Source: Corynebacterium sp. NML140438 (GTDB lineage: Bacteria; Actinomycetota; Actinomycetes; Mycobacteriales; Mycobacteriaceae). From it: a stretch of DNA of 64,000 nucleotides. Positions 24,632 to 34,229 of the stretch are shown here, in pieces. The stretch covers positions 1-64,000 of the forward strand of contig NZ_MLCQ01000029.1 in the NCBI RefSeq assembly GCF_001875725.1, written 5' to 3'. The notes under the pieces were generated by a model. That model saw only the letters and a list, made by a program, of their open reading frames with translations, was not told the DNA's origin and searched no databases. Each line of letters starts with the position of its first letter. Positions within the stretch are counted from its first letter, which is position 1. The position numbers were made by a program, and so were the translations under genes.

Positions 24632-25633
24632 ATGCGCGCTATCTCCGCCGCTCTTGGCTCTGTTCTCGTTGCAGGGCTGGCCCTTACCGGCTGCAGCTCC
24701 ACAGACGAGCAGGCTCCCCAGGCACAGTCCGACTCGGCCATCACAATCGACAACTGTGGTACCGAGGTCACCGTCCAGGGGCCAGTTCAGCGTGCGACCA
24801 CGCTCGAGCAGGGCGCAACGGACACCCTGCTTCTACTCGGCGCCAAGGACCAGATCGCCGGCTACGGCCACCAGAAAGACCTGCCACCGGCAGGCTTCTC
24901 CCTCGACGGCCTGAAGGAAGTCAGCCCGTCGGTCCCGAACTCTGAGCAGCTGCGTGACGCAGACACGGACTTCATTTTCTCCCCGTTCGACGAGAACTGG
25001 CGCGCCGACGCCGCAGGTACCCGCGAGGAGTGGGCAAAGCTGGGCGTCGCCACCTTCAACCCGAACAGCGAGTGCCCGTCCTACGGCGACAACAAGGGCA
25101 AGGACTCCTTCCAGCTGATTGCGAAGGACCTCGAGGACCTGGGCAAGCTCTTCGGCCGCGAGGAGGAGGCGAAGAAGCTCATCGAGAAGCAGAACTCCGA
25201 GCTTGAGAACGCGAAGCAGGCGCCTGAGGGCACCACGTTCATGCTGCTCTACTCGTCTGTTGGCGGTTCCCCGTACGTCGCTGGTGGTCCGTCGATCGTG
25301 ACCAACATGGGCGAGCGCACCGGCATGAAGAACGTCTTCGCCAACCTGGATGAGGAGTGGCCGCAGGTGTCGTGGGAGGCCGTCGCCGAGGCTGATCCGG
25401 ACGTGATCATCCTCGCGGACCTGCCTGGCCGCGGCGAGCCGGGCGATAAGTGGGAGGAGAAGGTCGCTGACCTCGAGTCCACCCCGGGCACCAAGGAGAT
25501 GAAGGCAGTCAAGAACAACATGTACATTGTGGTTCCTGGCGTCGCCACCTCGGCTTCGGCTCGTTCCTACGAGGTTGTGCAGAACATCTCGAAGGCAATT
25601 GACGACGGCCTCTTCGACGGAGCAGCCAAGTAA
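24632..25633 (+). CDS. Metal-chelate ABC transporter binding lipoprotein
   Basis: A 333-residue protein from the ATG at 24632 (GAAAGGA nine bases upstream), with a lipobox LTGC at about residue 21. The mature part has the helical-backbone metal/siderophore-binding fold (TTLEQGATDTLLLLGAKDQI early, WEAVAEADPDVIILADLPG late). It begins a three-gene importer that sits between an ArsR regulator and the urease genes, so nickel (possibly as a chelate) is a plausible cargo. An iron chelate remains possible because the fold is shared. Confidence 0.85.
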   Translation: MRAISAALGSVLVAGLALTGCSSTDEQAPQAQSDSAITIDNCGTEVTVQGPVQRATTLEQGATDTLLLLGAKDQIAGYGHQKDLPPAGFSLDGLKEVSPSVPNSEQLRDADTDFIFSPFDENWRADAAGTREEWAKLGVATFNPNSECPSYGDNKGKDSFQLIAKDLEDLGKLFGREEEAKKLIEKQNSELENAKQAPEGTTFMLLYSSVGGSPYVAGGPSIVTNMGERTGMKNVFANLDEEWPQVSWEAVAEADPDVIILADLPGRGEPGDKWEEKVADLESTPGTKEMKAVKNNMYIVVPGVATSASARSYEVVQNISKAIDDGLFDGAAK

Positions 25634-25635
25634 CT

Positions 25636-26619
25636 GTGAAGAAGACCGTCACTGTCTCAGCCATCGCGTTAGTACTGCTAGTACTCGCGATGGTTTGTTC
25701 TATTCCGATTGGCTCAAGCTCCCTGAGCTTTACTGAGCTGCGTGGGATTTTTGATCCGGCGTTGCCCGCCCCTTCCCCGCTGCGCATGTCCATCCTGACC
25801 GAGCTTCGCATCCCCCGCATCCTGATGGCTGCGATGGTCGGCGCGATCCTCGCGGTGTCCGGTGTGGCGATGCAGGCGATTACCCACAACGACCTCGCCG
25901 AGCCGTACCTGCTGGGCATTTCTTCGGGTGCGTCGACGGGCGCTGTCGTGGCGATCCTGTTCTCTACCTGGCAGTACGGCATCATCGCCGGTGCCGCAGT
26001 AGGTGCGCTCGTGTCCTTCGGCATGTTGATGCTGCTGCTGCGCAATAGCGCCGCCGACGCCGCACGTGTGGTGCTCACCGGTGTGCTGATTGGGTTCCTG
26101 TTCCAGTCGTTGACCTCGCTGATTGTTACCGCGTCCGGGAACGCCGAGTCGACCCGCGGCATCATGTTCTGGCTGCTCGGCGTGCTCAGCGCCGCGCGTT
26201 GGTACACCGTGATCGCGGTGTTCATCGTCGGCACGCTCGGCACGGTGGCGTTGTGGATGATGTCGCGCTACCTAGATGCGCTCTCCCTCGGTGATGCGAC
26301 GGCGTCCACGATGGGCATTCCGGTTGTGGCGTTGCGCTACGCGGTGTTGGTGGCGGTGTCGCTCATGACGGCGGCTACGGTCGCGTCCGTCGGCGCGATC
26401 GGGTTTGTGGGCCTGATTGTTCCGCACGCTGTGCGTATGATTTCCGGCCCGCGGCACGCGAGCTTGATCCCGATTTCCGCGGTGGTCGGCGCGATCACGC
26501 TTGTGGGTGCCGACGCCATCGCTCGCGCGTTGTTCGCCCCGCAGGAACTGCCTGTCGGCGTGATCACCGCGCTCATCGGCGTCCCTGCGTTCTTCTTGAT
26601 CCTGCGGAGGAAGCACTGA
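25636..26619 (+). CDS. ABC transporter permease (FecCD family)
   Basis: A 327-residue polytopic protein starting with GTG two bases after the upstream stop. The FecCD motifs are LTELRIPRILMAAMVGAILA, AVSGVAMQAITHNDLAEPYLLG and VGAIGFVGLIVPHAVRMI, followed by ADAIARALFAPQELPVGVIT. It would form the homodimeric channel of this importer since only one permease gene is present. It overlaps the ATPase start by one base. Confidence 0.9.
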   Translation: MKKTVTVSAIALVLLVLAMVCSIPIGSSSLSFTELRGIFDPALPAPSPLRMSILTELRIPRILMAAMVGAILAVSGVAMQAITHNDLAEPYLLGISSGASTGAVVAILFSTWQYGIIAGAAVGALVSFGMLMLLLRNSAADAARVVLTGVLIGFLFQSLTSLIVTASGNAESTRGIMFWLLGVLSAARWYTVIAVFIVGTLGTVALWMMSRYLDALSLGDATASTMGIPVVALRYAVLVAVSLMTAATVASVGAIGFVGLIVPHAVRMISGPRHASLIPISAVVGAITLVGADAIARALFAPQELPVGVITALIGVPAFFLILRRKH

Positions 26620-27389
26620 TGTTAGAAGTCAAGAACCTTGAAACGGGCTTCCCCGGTACGACCATCCTGAGCGGCATCTCGTTCGAACTCGACGCCCCGT
26701 CCGTCATCGGGCTCGTGGGCCCGAACGGCTGCGGCAAGTCGACGTTGCTCAAATCCATCGCCGGGGTGCACCCATTCACAGGCGATGTGCTGTTCGACGG
26801 CAAGCCGCTGCGCGACTACCCTCGCACCGAGCGCGTCCACGTGCTGTCTTACGTGGCGCAGCACTCCGGCGACAAGATCCCGCTCACCGTGCGCGAGGTG
26901 ATCCAACTCGGACGCAGCGCTGGCCGCGGACCGTTCGCGCAGGCCCAACCGGAGGACGAGGAAATCATCCTCCACGCGCTGCGGCACGCGGACCTCGAGG
27001 GCATCGTGGACCACAAAATGTCGGAACTGTCCGGCGGCCAGATCCAGCGAGCTATGGTGGCACGCGCGATGGCGCAGCGTTCGAAGGTGATGCTCTTGGA
27101 CGAGCCCACGAACCACCTCGACTTGCATCACCAGTACAAGCTGATGAACATGCTTCGCCACTTGTCCCGTGAGCACAACACGGTCATCGTGCTGGCGATC
27201 CACGACCTGGCGCTCGCCGCGCGCTACTGCGACCGCCTCTTGCTGCTGCACGACAAGCAGCTCAAGGGCAACGGCGCGCCAGACGACGTTCTTACTCCAG
27301 CAGTCCTTGAGAATGTTTTCGGAGTGAGCGGTAACCTAGACCGAGATAACCAGGACATCCCGGTACTCCACATTTCCCATCCGGTGTAG
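26619..27389 (+). CDS. ABC transporter ATP-binding protein
   Basis: A 256-residue ATPase with Walker A GPNGCGKST near residue 34, the signature LSGGQIQRAMVARAMAQ near 137, Walker B VMLLDEPTNHLDL near 158 and the switch VLAIHDLALAARYCD. It completes the importer with the two genes before it; the ATG overlaps the permease stop by one base. It is followed by the ArsR gene after 28 bases, so the regulator is probably in the same transcript. Confidence 0.9.
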   Translation: MLEVKNLETGFPGTTILSGISFELDAPSVIGLVGPNGCGKSTLLKSIAGVHPFTGDVLFDGKPLRDYPRTERVHVLSYVAQHSGDKIPLTVREVIQLGRSAGRGPFAQAQPEDEEIILHALRHADLEGIVDHKMSELSGGQIQRAMVARAMAQRSKVMLLDEPTNHLDLHHQYKLMNMLRHLSREHNTVIVLAIHDLALAARYCDRLLLLHDKQLKGNGAPDDVLTPAVLENVFGVSGNLDRDNQDIPVLHISHPV

Positions 27390-27417
27390 TGAACAAGATT
27401 CCAGAAAGGTTTCAGTA

Positions 27418-27747
27418 GTGGCTCAGTCAGTAGATTTCCCCCATTGGACCGGGATTTTCAAGATCCTCGGGGACCAGACCCGGTTGACACTGCTCGCTGC
27501 GATTCACCACGCTGGCCAGCATAAACTGACCGTGACCGAGCTTGCCGAGGGCACAGGGCTGCGCATCGCGACTGCTTCCGCCGCGTTGCGCGCGATGGAG
27601 AACAACGGCACGGTGTCCTCGAAGCGCGACGGTCGCAGCATCTACTACGCCATCGCAAACGATGACATCCATGAGCTGTTGCACTGGATAGGTGCGGGCC
27701 ATGCCCACGATCATGGACATGGCCCGGATTCTGCCGATAACCAGTAA
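27418..27747 (+). CDS. ArsR/SmtB-type metal-responsive regulator
   Basis: A 109-residue winged-helix protein starting with GTG behind GAAAGG. The DNA-binding part is WTGIFKILGDQTRLTLLAAI, then VTELAEGTGLRIATASAALRAMENNGTVSSKRDGRSIYYAI. The C-terminus HWIGAGHAHDHGHG is rich in histidine, similar in spirit to the nickel/cobalt sensors NmtR and KmtR. It lacks the classical CxC metal site of arsenic sensors. Its position between an ABC importer and the urease operon supports a nickel-sensing role. Confidence 0.8.
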   Translation: MAQSVDFPHWTGIFKILGDQTRLTLLAAIHHAGQHKLTVTELAEGTGLRIATASAALRAMENNGTVSSKRDGRSIYYAIANDDIHELLHWIGAGHAHDHGHGPDSADNQ

Positions 27748-28626
27748 CTAGTACTGGCGCAGGTCGATCGGCCCCTGGCCGCGCGTCTCGGCACGAACCA
27801 CGTTCGCTGCCGCCTTGATGATGCGCATCAGGTCCTCCGTCCAGTCAGCAACACCGCGAAGCACGAAGCCTGGCACTTCGGTCTCTGTGACCGAGGCGCT
27901 CGCGGTGCCCTCGCCTTCCAGGGAGTTGCGCACAGCGTCCCTCACCTTCTCCAGGAGCTTTGGAGTCATGTTCGGGTCGATGCAGATGGCCGTCGCGAAG
28001 TGGGTGTGCTGGCCCAGGAAGGACCCCTTCACGTCGTTGAAGAGTTCCTTCGTCGGCTCAATGCGCACGTTATCCACGACGGCGAGCTTGCCGTCGACGC
28101 GCACAACGTTGCGCAGGTGCGCCTGCTCATACAAGAACATACGGCCGTCCGGGGACCAGCCCGGTGTGACGATATCCGACATGAACAGCTGTGATTCCGC
28201 GTCCATATTGACGGTGATCTGCTGACGGAAGTCCGCGTCACGGTACAAGATCAGCTGGTCCGGGATGTACTCCATCACAGCGTTGCCGTGCAGGGTGAAC
28301 TCCACGTTCTGCACGACGTAGTCGTTCGGCGTGCGGTACACCTTCGCTGCGGACTGGTCCGTCAGGAGTACGGAGGCATCCGGTTCTACTTCGACGTCCA
28401 TCCGGTACACGTCGCCACCGACGTAGCCCCCGCCGGGGTTCGCGATGGTGTAGTAGACCTGCCCGGAGTCATCCAGGTAGTGCGGGCGGATGATCTTGAA
28501 CGCACCCTCGTGGTACTGCCGTTTCGCTACCGACTTGGTACCGCCAATGCCGATACCGAGCTCCAGTACACCAGTTTCCTCATGCGGCGGTTCGTGGGTG
28601 AACACCGCGCGTGACTCGCCCCACAT
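27748..28626 (-). CDS. ureD: Urease accessory protein UreD
   Basis: A 292-residue protein from the ATG at 28626 (four bases after the ureG stop). Typical UreD segments are YTIANPGGGYVGGDVYRMDV, LLTDQSAAKVYRT and MEYIPDQLILYRDADFRQ. UreD scaffolds delivery of nickel to the urease apoenzyme with UreF and UreG. It is the last gene of the leftward operon and converges with arsR, with no gap between the two stops. Confidence 0.92.
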   Translation of the reverse strand: MWGESRAVFTHEPPHEETGVLELGIGIGGTKSVAKRQYHEGAFKIIRPHYLDDSGQVYYTIANPGGGYVGGDVYRMDVEVEPDASVLLTDQSAAKVYRTPNDYVVQNVEFTLHGNAVMEYIPDQLILYRDADFRQQITVNMDAESQLFMSDIVTPGWSPDGRMFLYEQAHLRNVVRVDGKLAVVDNVRIEPTKELFNDVKGSFLGQHTHFATAICIDPNMTPKLLEKVRDAVRNSLEGEGTASASVTETEVPGFVLRGVADWTEDLMRIIKAAANVVRAETRGQGPIDLRQY

Positions 28627-28630
28627 CAAG

Positions 28631-29251
28631 CTACGCCTTGGTGTCGAGATCCTGCATGAGCACATCTCGACGAATCCACTCGATGACCTGGTCAAGGCCT
28701 TCGTCGGTCTTGAGGTTGGTCAGCACGAACGGCTTGTCACCGCGGAACTTCTTCGAGTCATCCGCCATGACCTGCAGGTCAGCACCGACGTACGGCGCAA
28801 GGTCCGTCTTGTTGATCACGAACAGGTCGGACTTGATCATGCCCTGGCCTGCCTTGCGCGGGATCTTCTCGCCCTGAGCCACGTCGATGATGTAAATCGA
28901 GAAATCGACGAGCTCCGGGGAGAACGTTGCGGACAGGTTATCGCCGCCGGACTCCATGAACACCAGCTCCAGGTCCGGGTGACGGTTCAGCAGCTCCTCG
29001 TAGGCGGCCTCGTTCATCGAGGTGTCTTCACGAATAGCGGTGTGCGGGCAGCCACCGGTCTCTACGCCGATGATGCGGTCCTCTGGCAGCACGCCGTCGC
29101 GGGCGAGGATGCGCGCGTCCTCGGTGGTGTAAATATCGTTGGTAATCGCGGCCATGGAGATCTCTCCATCAAGCGCGCGCGTAATACGCTCGATGAGCTG
29201 TGTCTTGCCGGAGCCAACAGGGCCACCGACACCGATCTTAATAACTGACAT
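28631..29251 (-). CDS. ureG: Urease accessory GTPase UreG
   Basis: A 206-residue P-loop GTPase with [17 protein letters not shown] (about 8-22), the metal-binding CPH in [17 protein letters not shown] (about 68) and [16 protein letters not shown] (about 98), and [11 protein letters not shown] near 148. It hydrolyses GTP to drive nickel insertion into urease. Normal length for the family; 22 bases separate it from ureF. Confidence 0.95.
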   Translation of the reverse strand: MSVIKIGVGGPVGSGKTQLIERITRALDGEISMAAITNDIYTTEDARILARDGVLPEDRIIGVETGGCPHTAIREDTSMNEAAYEELLNRHPDLELVFMESGGDNLSATFSPELVDFSIYIIDVAQGEKIPRKAGQGMIKSDLFVINKTDLAPYVGADLQVMADDSKKFRGDKPFVLTNLKTDEGLDQVIEWIRRDVLMQDLDTKA

Positions 29252-29273
29252 AATTCAACATTCCTTCCAAGGT

Positions 29274-29990
29274 TTAAGACATAAACATTCGCGAATGCAG
29301 GAACTCGTGCTGCATCTGCGCAATTTCCATATCCGGCGCCGCCACACCCAAGTCGTGGATGGTGTGCTCCATGGTCACCGCAGCGTAGCGCGATACCCAG
29401 TCATACACTCCGACGAGCAGTCGCTGCCCAGCGTCCTGACCGAGCGGGATCGCACGGATGGCGTTCTGCACCATCGAGGTCGCAAGCTGCATCAGGTACG
29501 CCTCAACGGCGGTGTACTCCTCCACACCAGCTGCGCCGAGCACCAGTCCGAACGCGATGCCGGGGTTGCCCTTGTACTCACGGGCAGCAAGCCCGCGGTC
29601 GTACTCGGTGACGAGCGCGTCGCTGGCGTCGACAATCTTGGCGACCTTCGACATACGCCGCCCCATCGACTGCATCGCAGCACGCAGCTCCTTCGGTGTC
29701 TGTGTTGCGTGCACCAGGGCATCGAGCTCAGCGAGCTTTTCGACGCGCTCCACCTCCGACAGGCCAGACTGCTGCAGCTCGATCGCGAACCGAGCCGCCA
29801 GGGCATCATTAAATGTGGCCTGGTACAGGTAGCCACGTAGCCATGTCGCGAACGTGTCGGCGTCGTGGATGATATCGCGCTGCAGGTACGTTTCCATGCC
29901 CGCGGAGTGCGCGAAGCCACCAGTTGGCAGTGCGGAGTCGGTGAGGTGCCAGACGACGAGCTGACTGCGATTAGTGGGTGTGCTCTGCAT
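29274..29990 (-). CDS. ureF: Urease accessory protein UreF
   Basis: A 238-residue helical protein with the UreF signature LTDSALPTGGFAHSAGMETY near residue 16 and GLVLGAAGVEEYTAVEAYL in the second half. It acts as part of the UreDFG chaperone complex. The start overlaps the ureE end by 20 bases, so the two are translationally coupled. Confidence 0.92.
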   Translation of the reverse strand: MQSTPTNRSQLVVWHLTDSALPTGGFAHSAGMETYLQRDIIHDADTFATWLRGYLYQATFNDALAARFAIELQQSGLSEVERVEKLAELDALVHATQTPKELRAAMQSMGRRMSKVAKIVDASDALVTEYDRGLAAREYKGNPGIAFGLVLGAAGVEEYTAVEAYLMQLATSMVQNAIRAIPLGQDAGQRLLVGVYDWVSRYAAVTMEHTIHDLGVAAPDMEIAQMQHEFLHSRMFMS

Positions 29991-30444
29991 GACGGAACGC
30001 CTTTGGCATCACGTATTCACCGCGGTGGTAGGACACACCAGTGTGCTGGATGTGGTGCTCCACCGTGTGGTCGTAGCGAACGACCATCACGTCCTTATCG
30101 AACGCGTTCTCACCAGCGGCGAAGAACTGCGCCTGGAGGTGACGGTTCCCGAGCGCGTGAGCGACCTCGAGGGCCTCGCGGATAGTCGCCGGTTCGATCA
30201 CAAGGACGTCGGAAGCCGCGATCTTTGCGACGACCAGCGTGTCCCCCTCGCGGGCAAGAATATCGCCGTCGACGAACTCGCGGAAGTCGCTGTTGAGACG
30301 GATACCGAGTTCGGTGCCGTGCTCGGTGGTGACGCGCTGAATGCGCTTGACGCGGGATTCGTTGTCGAACACGACGTAATCGCAGTTCGATGTATCAATA
30401 CCCTCGGTGGTATTCACGTTGCCGAGAATCTCAGTAACGATCAT
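29971..30444 (-). CDS. ureE: Urease accessory nickel metallochaperone UreE
   Basis: A 157-residue protein from the ATG at 30444; a start seven codons earlier lacks a ribosome site. The N-terminal peptide-binding domain and the C-terminal metal-binding domain are visible, including HALGNRHLQAQFFAAG and VMVRYDHTVEHHIQHTGVSY with several histidines. The C-terminus FRHAEHTH adds histidines. UreE carries nickel to UreG. A strong hairpin with a T tract lies between ureC and this gene. Confidence 0.9.
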   Translation of the reverse strand: MIVTEILGNVNTTEGIDTSNCDYVVFDNESRVKRIQRVTTEHGTELGIRLNSDFREFVDGDILAREGDTLVVAKIAASDVLVIEPATIREALEVAHALGNRHLQAQFFAAGENAFDKDVMVVRYDHTVEHHIQHTGVSYHRGEYVMPKAFRHAEHTH

Positions 30445-30481
30445 TTTGTGATAAGTACCTTTCATTAGATTTTGCCGCAGA

Positions 30482-30524
30482 AATTAAAAAGCGAGCAGAG
30501 GCAGCATCTGCTGCCCCCGCTCGC
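30482..30524 (-). terminator. Intrinsic terminator or attenuator between ureC and ureE
   Basis: Minus strand: GCGAGC (30524-30519) pairs with GCTCGC (30496-30491), and GGCAGCA with TGCTGCC inside. The stem is followed by TTTTTAATT. Placed inside the urease operon, it would reduce transcription of the accessory genes relative to the structural genes. Confidence 0.65.
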
Positions 30525-30542
30525 CTCTGCTACGTGTCCACC

Positions 30543-32255
30543 TTAGAACAAGAAGTAGCGCTGTGCCATAGCCAATTCTTCAGCTGGCTCGGAGTGGATT
30601 TCCTCACCGTTGACGGTCAGTACGTAGGTCTCCGGATCGACCTTGATGTCAGGCGTCTCGGAGTTGTACTTCATGTCTGCCTTGGAGAGGTTGCGGATGC
30701 CCTTGGCCTCGACGAACCGGCGGTTTGTGTTCAGCTGGTCCGGCACGCCGGCCTCGAATGCGGCCGTCGGCAGGAAGGTAACGCTGGTGCGGCGGACTGC
30801 ATCGCCGTACGCTGCGTAGGAGTAACGCATCGTGCGTGGCTGTGGCGTCGGGATGGATGCGTTGGAGTCACCCATCTCTGCGCGTGCGACGTAGCCGGAC
30901 TTAAGCACGAGCAGCGGCTTGACACCGAAGTGTGCTGGCTCCCAGACCACCAGGTCAGCAATCTTGCCTTCTTCAACGGAACCGACTGCGTGCGCGATAC
31001 CGTGAGCAATAGCCGGGTTGATGGTGTACTTGGACACGTAACGCTTGATGCGCTCGTTGTCGTTGCCCTCGGAGTCACCCTCGAGCGGACCACGCTGCTG
31101 CTTCATGCGGTCAGCGACCTGCCAGGTGCGCAGCACAACCTCGCCGACGCGGCCCATTGCCTGGGAGTCGGAGGAGGTGATGGAGAGAATGCCCATGTCG
31201 TGCAGGACGTCCTCCGCCGCGATGGTCTCTTTGCGGATGCGGGAGTCTGCGAACGCCACGTCCTCCGGAAGATCCGGGTTCAGGTGGTGGCAGACCATAA
31301 TCATGTCAAGGTGCTCTTCCAGCGTGTTGTGGGTGTACGGCAGCGTCGGGTTGGTCGACGCCGGTAGCACGTTGGAGTGACCAGCCAGCTCGATGATGTC
31401 CGGCGCGTGACCGCCACCAGCGCCCTCGGTGTGGAAGGTGTGGATGACGCGGCCGTCGATTGCCTTGGCGGTGTTGTCCACGAAACCACCCTCGTTGAGG
31501 GTATCGGTGTGGATTGCGATCTGGACGTCCATCTCGTCCGCGACCGTGAGCGCGTTGTCGATGGTGTTCGCGGTCGCACCCCAGTCCTCGTGAATCTTCA
31601 GGCCGATTGCGCCGGCCTTGATCTGCTCACGCAGTGGGTTCAGCGCGGATGCGTGGCCCTTGCCCAGGAAGCCAACATTGACCGGGAAGTCAACGGAAGC
31701 CTCGATCATGTGCTTGATGTTGGTCGGGCCCGCGGAGACCGTCGTTGCGTTGGTGGAATCAACCGGGCCAACGCCGCCACCGATAAGGGTGGTGGTGCCG
31801 TTGTCCAGGGCAGCCATGACCTGGTCTGGGGAAATGAAGTGGATGTGGGTATCCACTGCCCCGGCGGTAACGATCTTGCCCTCGCCACCGATGACCTCGG
31901 TAGCGACGCCCACAACGATGTCGATGCCGTCCTGGATGTCCGGGTTACCAGCGCGGCCGATCTTGAGGATCTTGCCGTCCTTGATGCCGATGTCAGCAAC
32001 GTAGATACCGGTGTAGTCAATAATGATCGGGCCCGTGATAACGAGGTCCGGAATCAGTTCCTCGCCGGTAACGCGGGAGTTCTGGCCCATGCCGTCGCGG
32101 ATAACCTTGCCGCCACCGAAGTTGACCTCTTCGCCTGGCTTCAGCAGGTTCTTCTCAACGCGTGCGATCAGTGAGGTGTCCGCGAGGCGGACGCCGTCAC
32201 CGGTGTGTGGGCCGTAAAGCTCGGCGTACTGACGCCTATCGATCTCATATGCCAT
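30543..32255 (-). CDS. ureC: Urease alpha subunit
   Basis: A 570-residue catalytic subunit. Seen are [11 protein letters not shown] (nickel ligands His-x-His near 135), GLKIHEDWG with the carbamylated lysine near 218, [10 protein letters not shown] and [16 protein letters not shown] with further nickel ligands, and the flap [20 protein letters not shown] near 318. It hydrolyses urea to ammonia and carbamate using a di-nickel centre. Full length, no lesion. Preceded by ureB after 33 bases. Confidence 0.97.
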   Translation of the reverse strand: MAYEIDRRQYAELYGPHTGDGVRLADTSLIARVEKNLLKPGEEVNFGGGKVIRDGMGQNSRVTGEELIPDLVITGPIIIDYTGIYVADIGIKDGKILKIGRAGNPDIQDGIDIVVGVATEVIGGEGKIVTAGAVDTHIHFISPDQVMAALDNGTTTLIGGGVGPVDSTNATTVSAGPTNIKHMIEASVDFPVNVGFLGKGHASALNPLREQIKAGAIGLKIHEDWGATANTIDNALTVADEMDVQIAIHTDTLNEGGFVDNTAKAIDGRVIHTFHTEGAGGGHAPDIIELAGHSNVLPASTNPTLPYTHNTLEEHLDMIMVCHHLNPDLPEDVAFADSRIRKETIAAEDVLHDMGILSITSSDSQAMGRVGEVVLRTWQVADRMKQQRGPLEGDSEGNDNERIKRYVSKYTINPAIAHGIAHAVGSVEEGKIADLVVWEPAHFGVKPLLVLKSGYVARAEMGDSNASIPTPQPRTMRYSYAAYGDAVRRTSVTFLPTAAFEAGVPDQLNTNRRFVEAKGIRNLSKADMKYNSETPDIKVDPETYVLTVNGEEIHSEPAEELAMAQRYFLF

Positions 32256-32288
32256 TTTGTTCCCTTCCTTAAAGCTTTCGTATTCCGT

Positions 32289-32597
32289 TTACTTGACTGG
32301 GCCGTTGACCTGGCCGTTGAAGCCGTGAACTTCGCGCTTGCCGCCGAAGTCGATCAGTTCAACAGTGCGGGAATCGCCTGGCTCGAGACGGGCTGCGGTA
32401 CCCGACGGGATGTCGAGGCGCTTGCCCATCGCAGCTTCACGGTCGAACTCGAGGGCGCTGTTTGCCTCAGCGAAGTGGAAGTGGGAACCGACCTGGACCG
32501 GACGGTCGCCGGTGTTCTTCACCTCAAGCGTGATCGACTCGCTGCCTTCGTTCAGGATGACCTTGCCTTCAGTGATGAAGTACTCGCCTGGAATCAT
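32289..32597 (-). CDS. ureB: Urease beta subunit
   Basis: A 102-residue subunit from the ATG at 32597 ([20 protein letters not shown]), the standard UreB start; the longer frame has no support. Conserved [20 protein letters not shown] and [20 protein letters not shown] are present. It is a structural partner of UreA and UreC. Confidence 0.95.
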   Translation of the reverse strand: MIPGEYFITEGKVILNEGSESITLEVKNTGDRPVQVGSHFHFAEANSALEFDREAAMGKRLDIPSGTAARLEPGDSRTVELIDFGGKREVHGFNGQVNGPVK

Positions 32598-32610
32598 GGA
32601 TAGTCTCCTT

Positions 32611-32913
32611 TTATCGGATTGGGTTGTGGACAGTGACAAGCTTGGTGCCGTCAGGGAAGGTTGCCTCAACCTGGACGTCAGAGATCATCTCCGGAACGCC
32701 TTCCATGACGTCGTCACGGGTAAGTACCTGGATGCCCTCGGACATCAGCTGCGCTACCGTCTTGCCGTCGCGGGCACCTTCCATGAGGTAATCCGTGATG
32801 AGGGCTACCGACTCTGGGTAGTTCAACTTCACGCCGCGCTCCTTGCGGCGGCGTGCCACATCAGCAGCAACCACGATGAGCAGCTTTTCCTGTTCGCGCT
32901 GGGTCAGCTTCAT
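32611..32913 (-). CDS. ureA: Urease gamma subunit
   Basis: A 100-residue subunit with [39 protein letters not shown] and [20 protein letters not shown], as in UreA. It is the first gene of the urease operon ureABCEFGD. The promoter must lie in 32914-33044; no clear regulator box is visible to me there. Confidence 0.95.
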   Translation of the reverse strand: MKLTQREQEKLLIVVAADVARRRKERGVKLNYPESVALITDYLMEGARDGKTVAQLMSEGIQVLTRDDVMEGVPEMISDVQVEATFPDGTKLVTVHNPIR

Positions 32914-32960
32914 TTCTTCTCCTTGCTCGTTGACGATTGATATTCGATTATTTGCCGACG

Positions 32961-32990
32961 CCCCGCCTGTACCTTTCGGAACAGACGGGG
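32961..32990 (-). terminator. Hairpin between the DMT permease and ureA
   Basis: CCCCGCCTGTACC and GGAACAGACGGGG pair around TTTC with two mismatches. There is little T tract on the minus strand, so it could be a weak terminator for the permease gene or a leader structure ahead of ureA. Confidence 0.4.
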
Positions 32991-33044
32991 TGCGGTTTCA
33001 CTAATTGTGTGAAATTTTTCGGTTCGCCCCGAACCTACCCCGAA

Positions 33045-34229
33045 TTAGTGGTGATGGTGATGCTTCTTCGGGTTATCCGAGGCTTCTTCCGGTGAGTGCC
33101 CGGGCGCTAATCCCTCTCTGATGAGTTGCTCATCGAGCGAGTGGTCCGGATTCTCATGGTCGGTTTTCATCTTTGATTTTGTAAACATTGAGAACAGTCC
33201 ATTCTGGTATGCCACTGTACCCAAAATCAGGAAGATACCGACGATCTGCAGGGCGGATGGAATCTCACCGAACAGTGGAGCCGCAATGATAACGGAGGTC
33301 ACCGGCGAGAGCAGCAGGATGCCTGCCGACAGGGTCGGGTCGAGCCAGACCGTACCGTACTGGACGAAGGTCCATGCCAGCGCCTGGCCAAGGATAGCCA
33401 AGCAGAGCAGGTTGAACCAGTTCCAAGTTGTCAGAGCGTCACCGACGGTGTGCTCAGGATCAACCAGCGGGAGCTGGCCGTCGATCAGAACACCGTTGAC
33501 AAAGTCGAATCCCTTACGTGGCGAGATGAAGAATGCCACGATTGTTGGCGGAACTGCCTGAGCCATCATCGTGTACATCATCGGCTGGACGTAAAGGTCC
33601 TTGCGTGCGGAGGTACCAGCCTTACGGGAGAGGTACAGGTAGAACGAGTAGCATACGCCCGAGGTCAGGCCGAAGATGGTACCCAGGGTTGCAGTCTTAA
33701 TGCCGTAGATGGACTCCGGTCCACCAGAGGCCTCAGAGGCCTCGAAGACGCCACCGGTCAGCATCACACCGACGGCCATGATCGGGACAAGGATCAGGAA
33801 GACCGGCGGAATCTTGTACTTATCAAAGACTGCCGTAAGCATCGGCACGATGATGACCTGCAGGTTCAGCAGAATTGCGGCAATGCCGGCGCCTACGTAG
33901 AAAATGGAGTAGTTCCAGCACGTGAAGTCCACGCCCAGGAAGAGGCCGGAGGCAATGGAGAGCATGATGCCCTTCTTGCTCAGCGACGCCTTCTTGCGGA
34001 TTTCCATAACACCGAACGGGATCAGAACAATGCAGCCGATCACGACGCGCAGGAAGGCCTGCGTGGCGGGATCCATGTTCGTGGCCTTTACCCACAACGG
34101 GGTACCGGCAAGGAATGCTGTACCAAGAGCAAGGAACAACACTGCCTTGCCGTGGCTCACTGGTTTGATTGGCGGACCCTTGATGTCCGCTGCCGTAGTG
34201 GCGCTAGAAGTATTTGACATGCCAAACAC
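33045..34229 (-). CDS. EamA/DMT family permease with a five-histidine C-terminus
   Basis: A membrane protein of about 394 residues, starting with GTG at 34229 or ATG at 34220. Around ten membrane segments form two EamA repeats (LALGTAFLAGTPLWVKATNM, later AILGQALAWTFVQYGTVWLD and SPVTSVIIAAPLFGEIPSAL). The cytoplasmic tail is acidic and ends NPKKHHHHH. It lies directly upstream of ureA in the same direction, so it may move a urease-linked metabolite or metal; the histidines suggest nickel contact. The substrate is unproven. Confidence 0.8.
   Translation of the reverse strand: MFGMSNTSSATTAADIKGPPIKPVSHGKAVLFLALGTAFLAGTPLWVKATNMDPATQAFLRVVIGCIVLIPFGVMEIRKKASLSKKGIMLSIASGLFLGVDFTCWNYSIFYVGAGIAAILLNLQVIIVPMLTAVFDKYKIPPVFLILVPIMAVGVMLTGGVFEASEASGGPESIYGIKTATLGTIFGLTSGVCYSFYLYLSRKAGTSARKDLYVQPMMYTMMAQAVPPTIVAFFISPRKGFDFVNGVLIDGQLPLVDPEHTVGDALTTWNWFNLLCLAILGQALAWTFVQYGTVWLDPTLSAGILLLSPVTSVIIAAPLFGEIPSALQIVGIFLILGTVAYQNGLFSMFTKSKMKTDHENPDHSLDEQLIREGLAPGHSPEEASDNPKKHHHHH

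Noticed and set aside
32914..33044. AmtR nitrogen-control box upstream of ureA
   Set aside because: No CTAT-N6-ATAG type sequence could be found in the gap.
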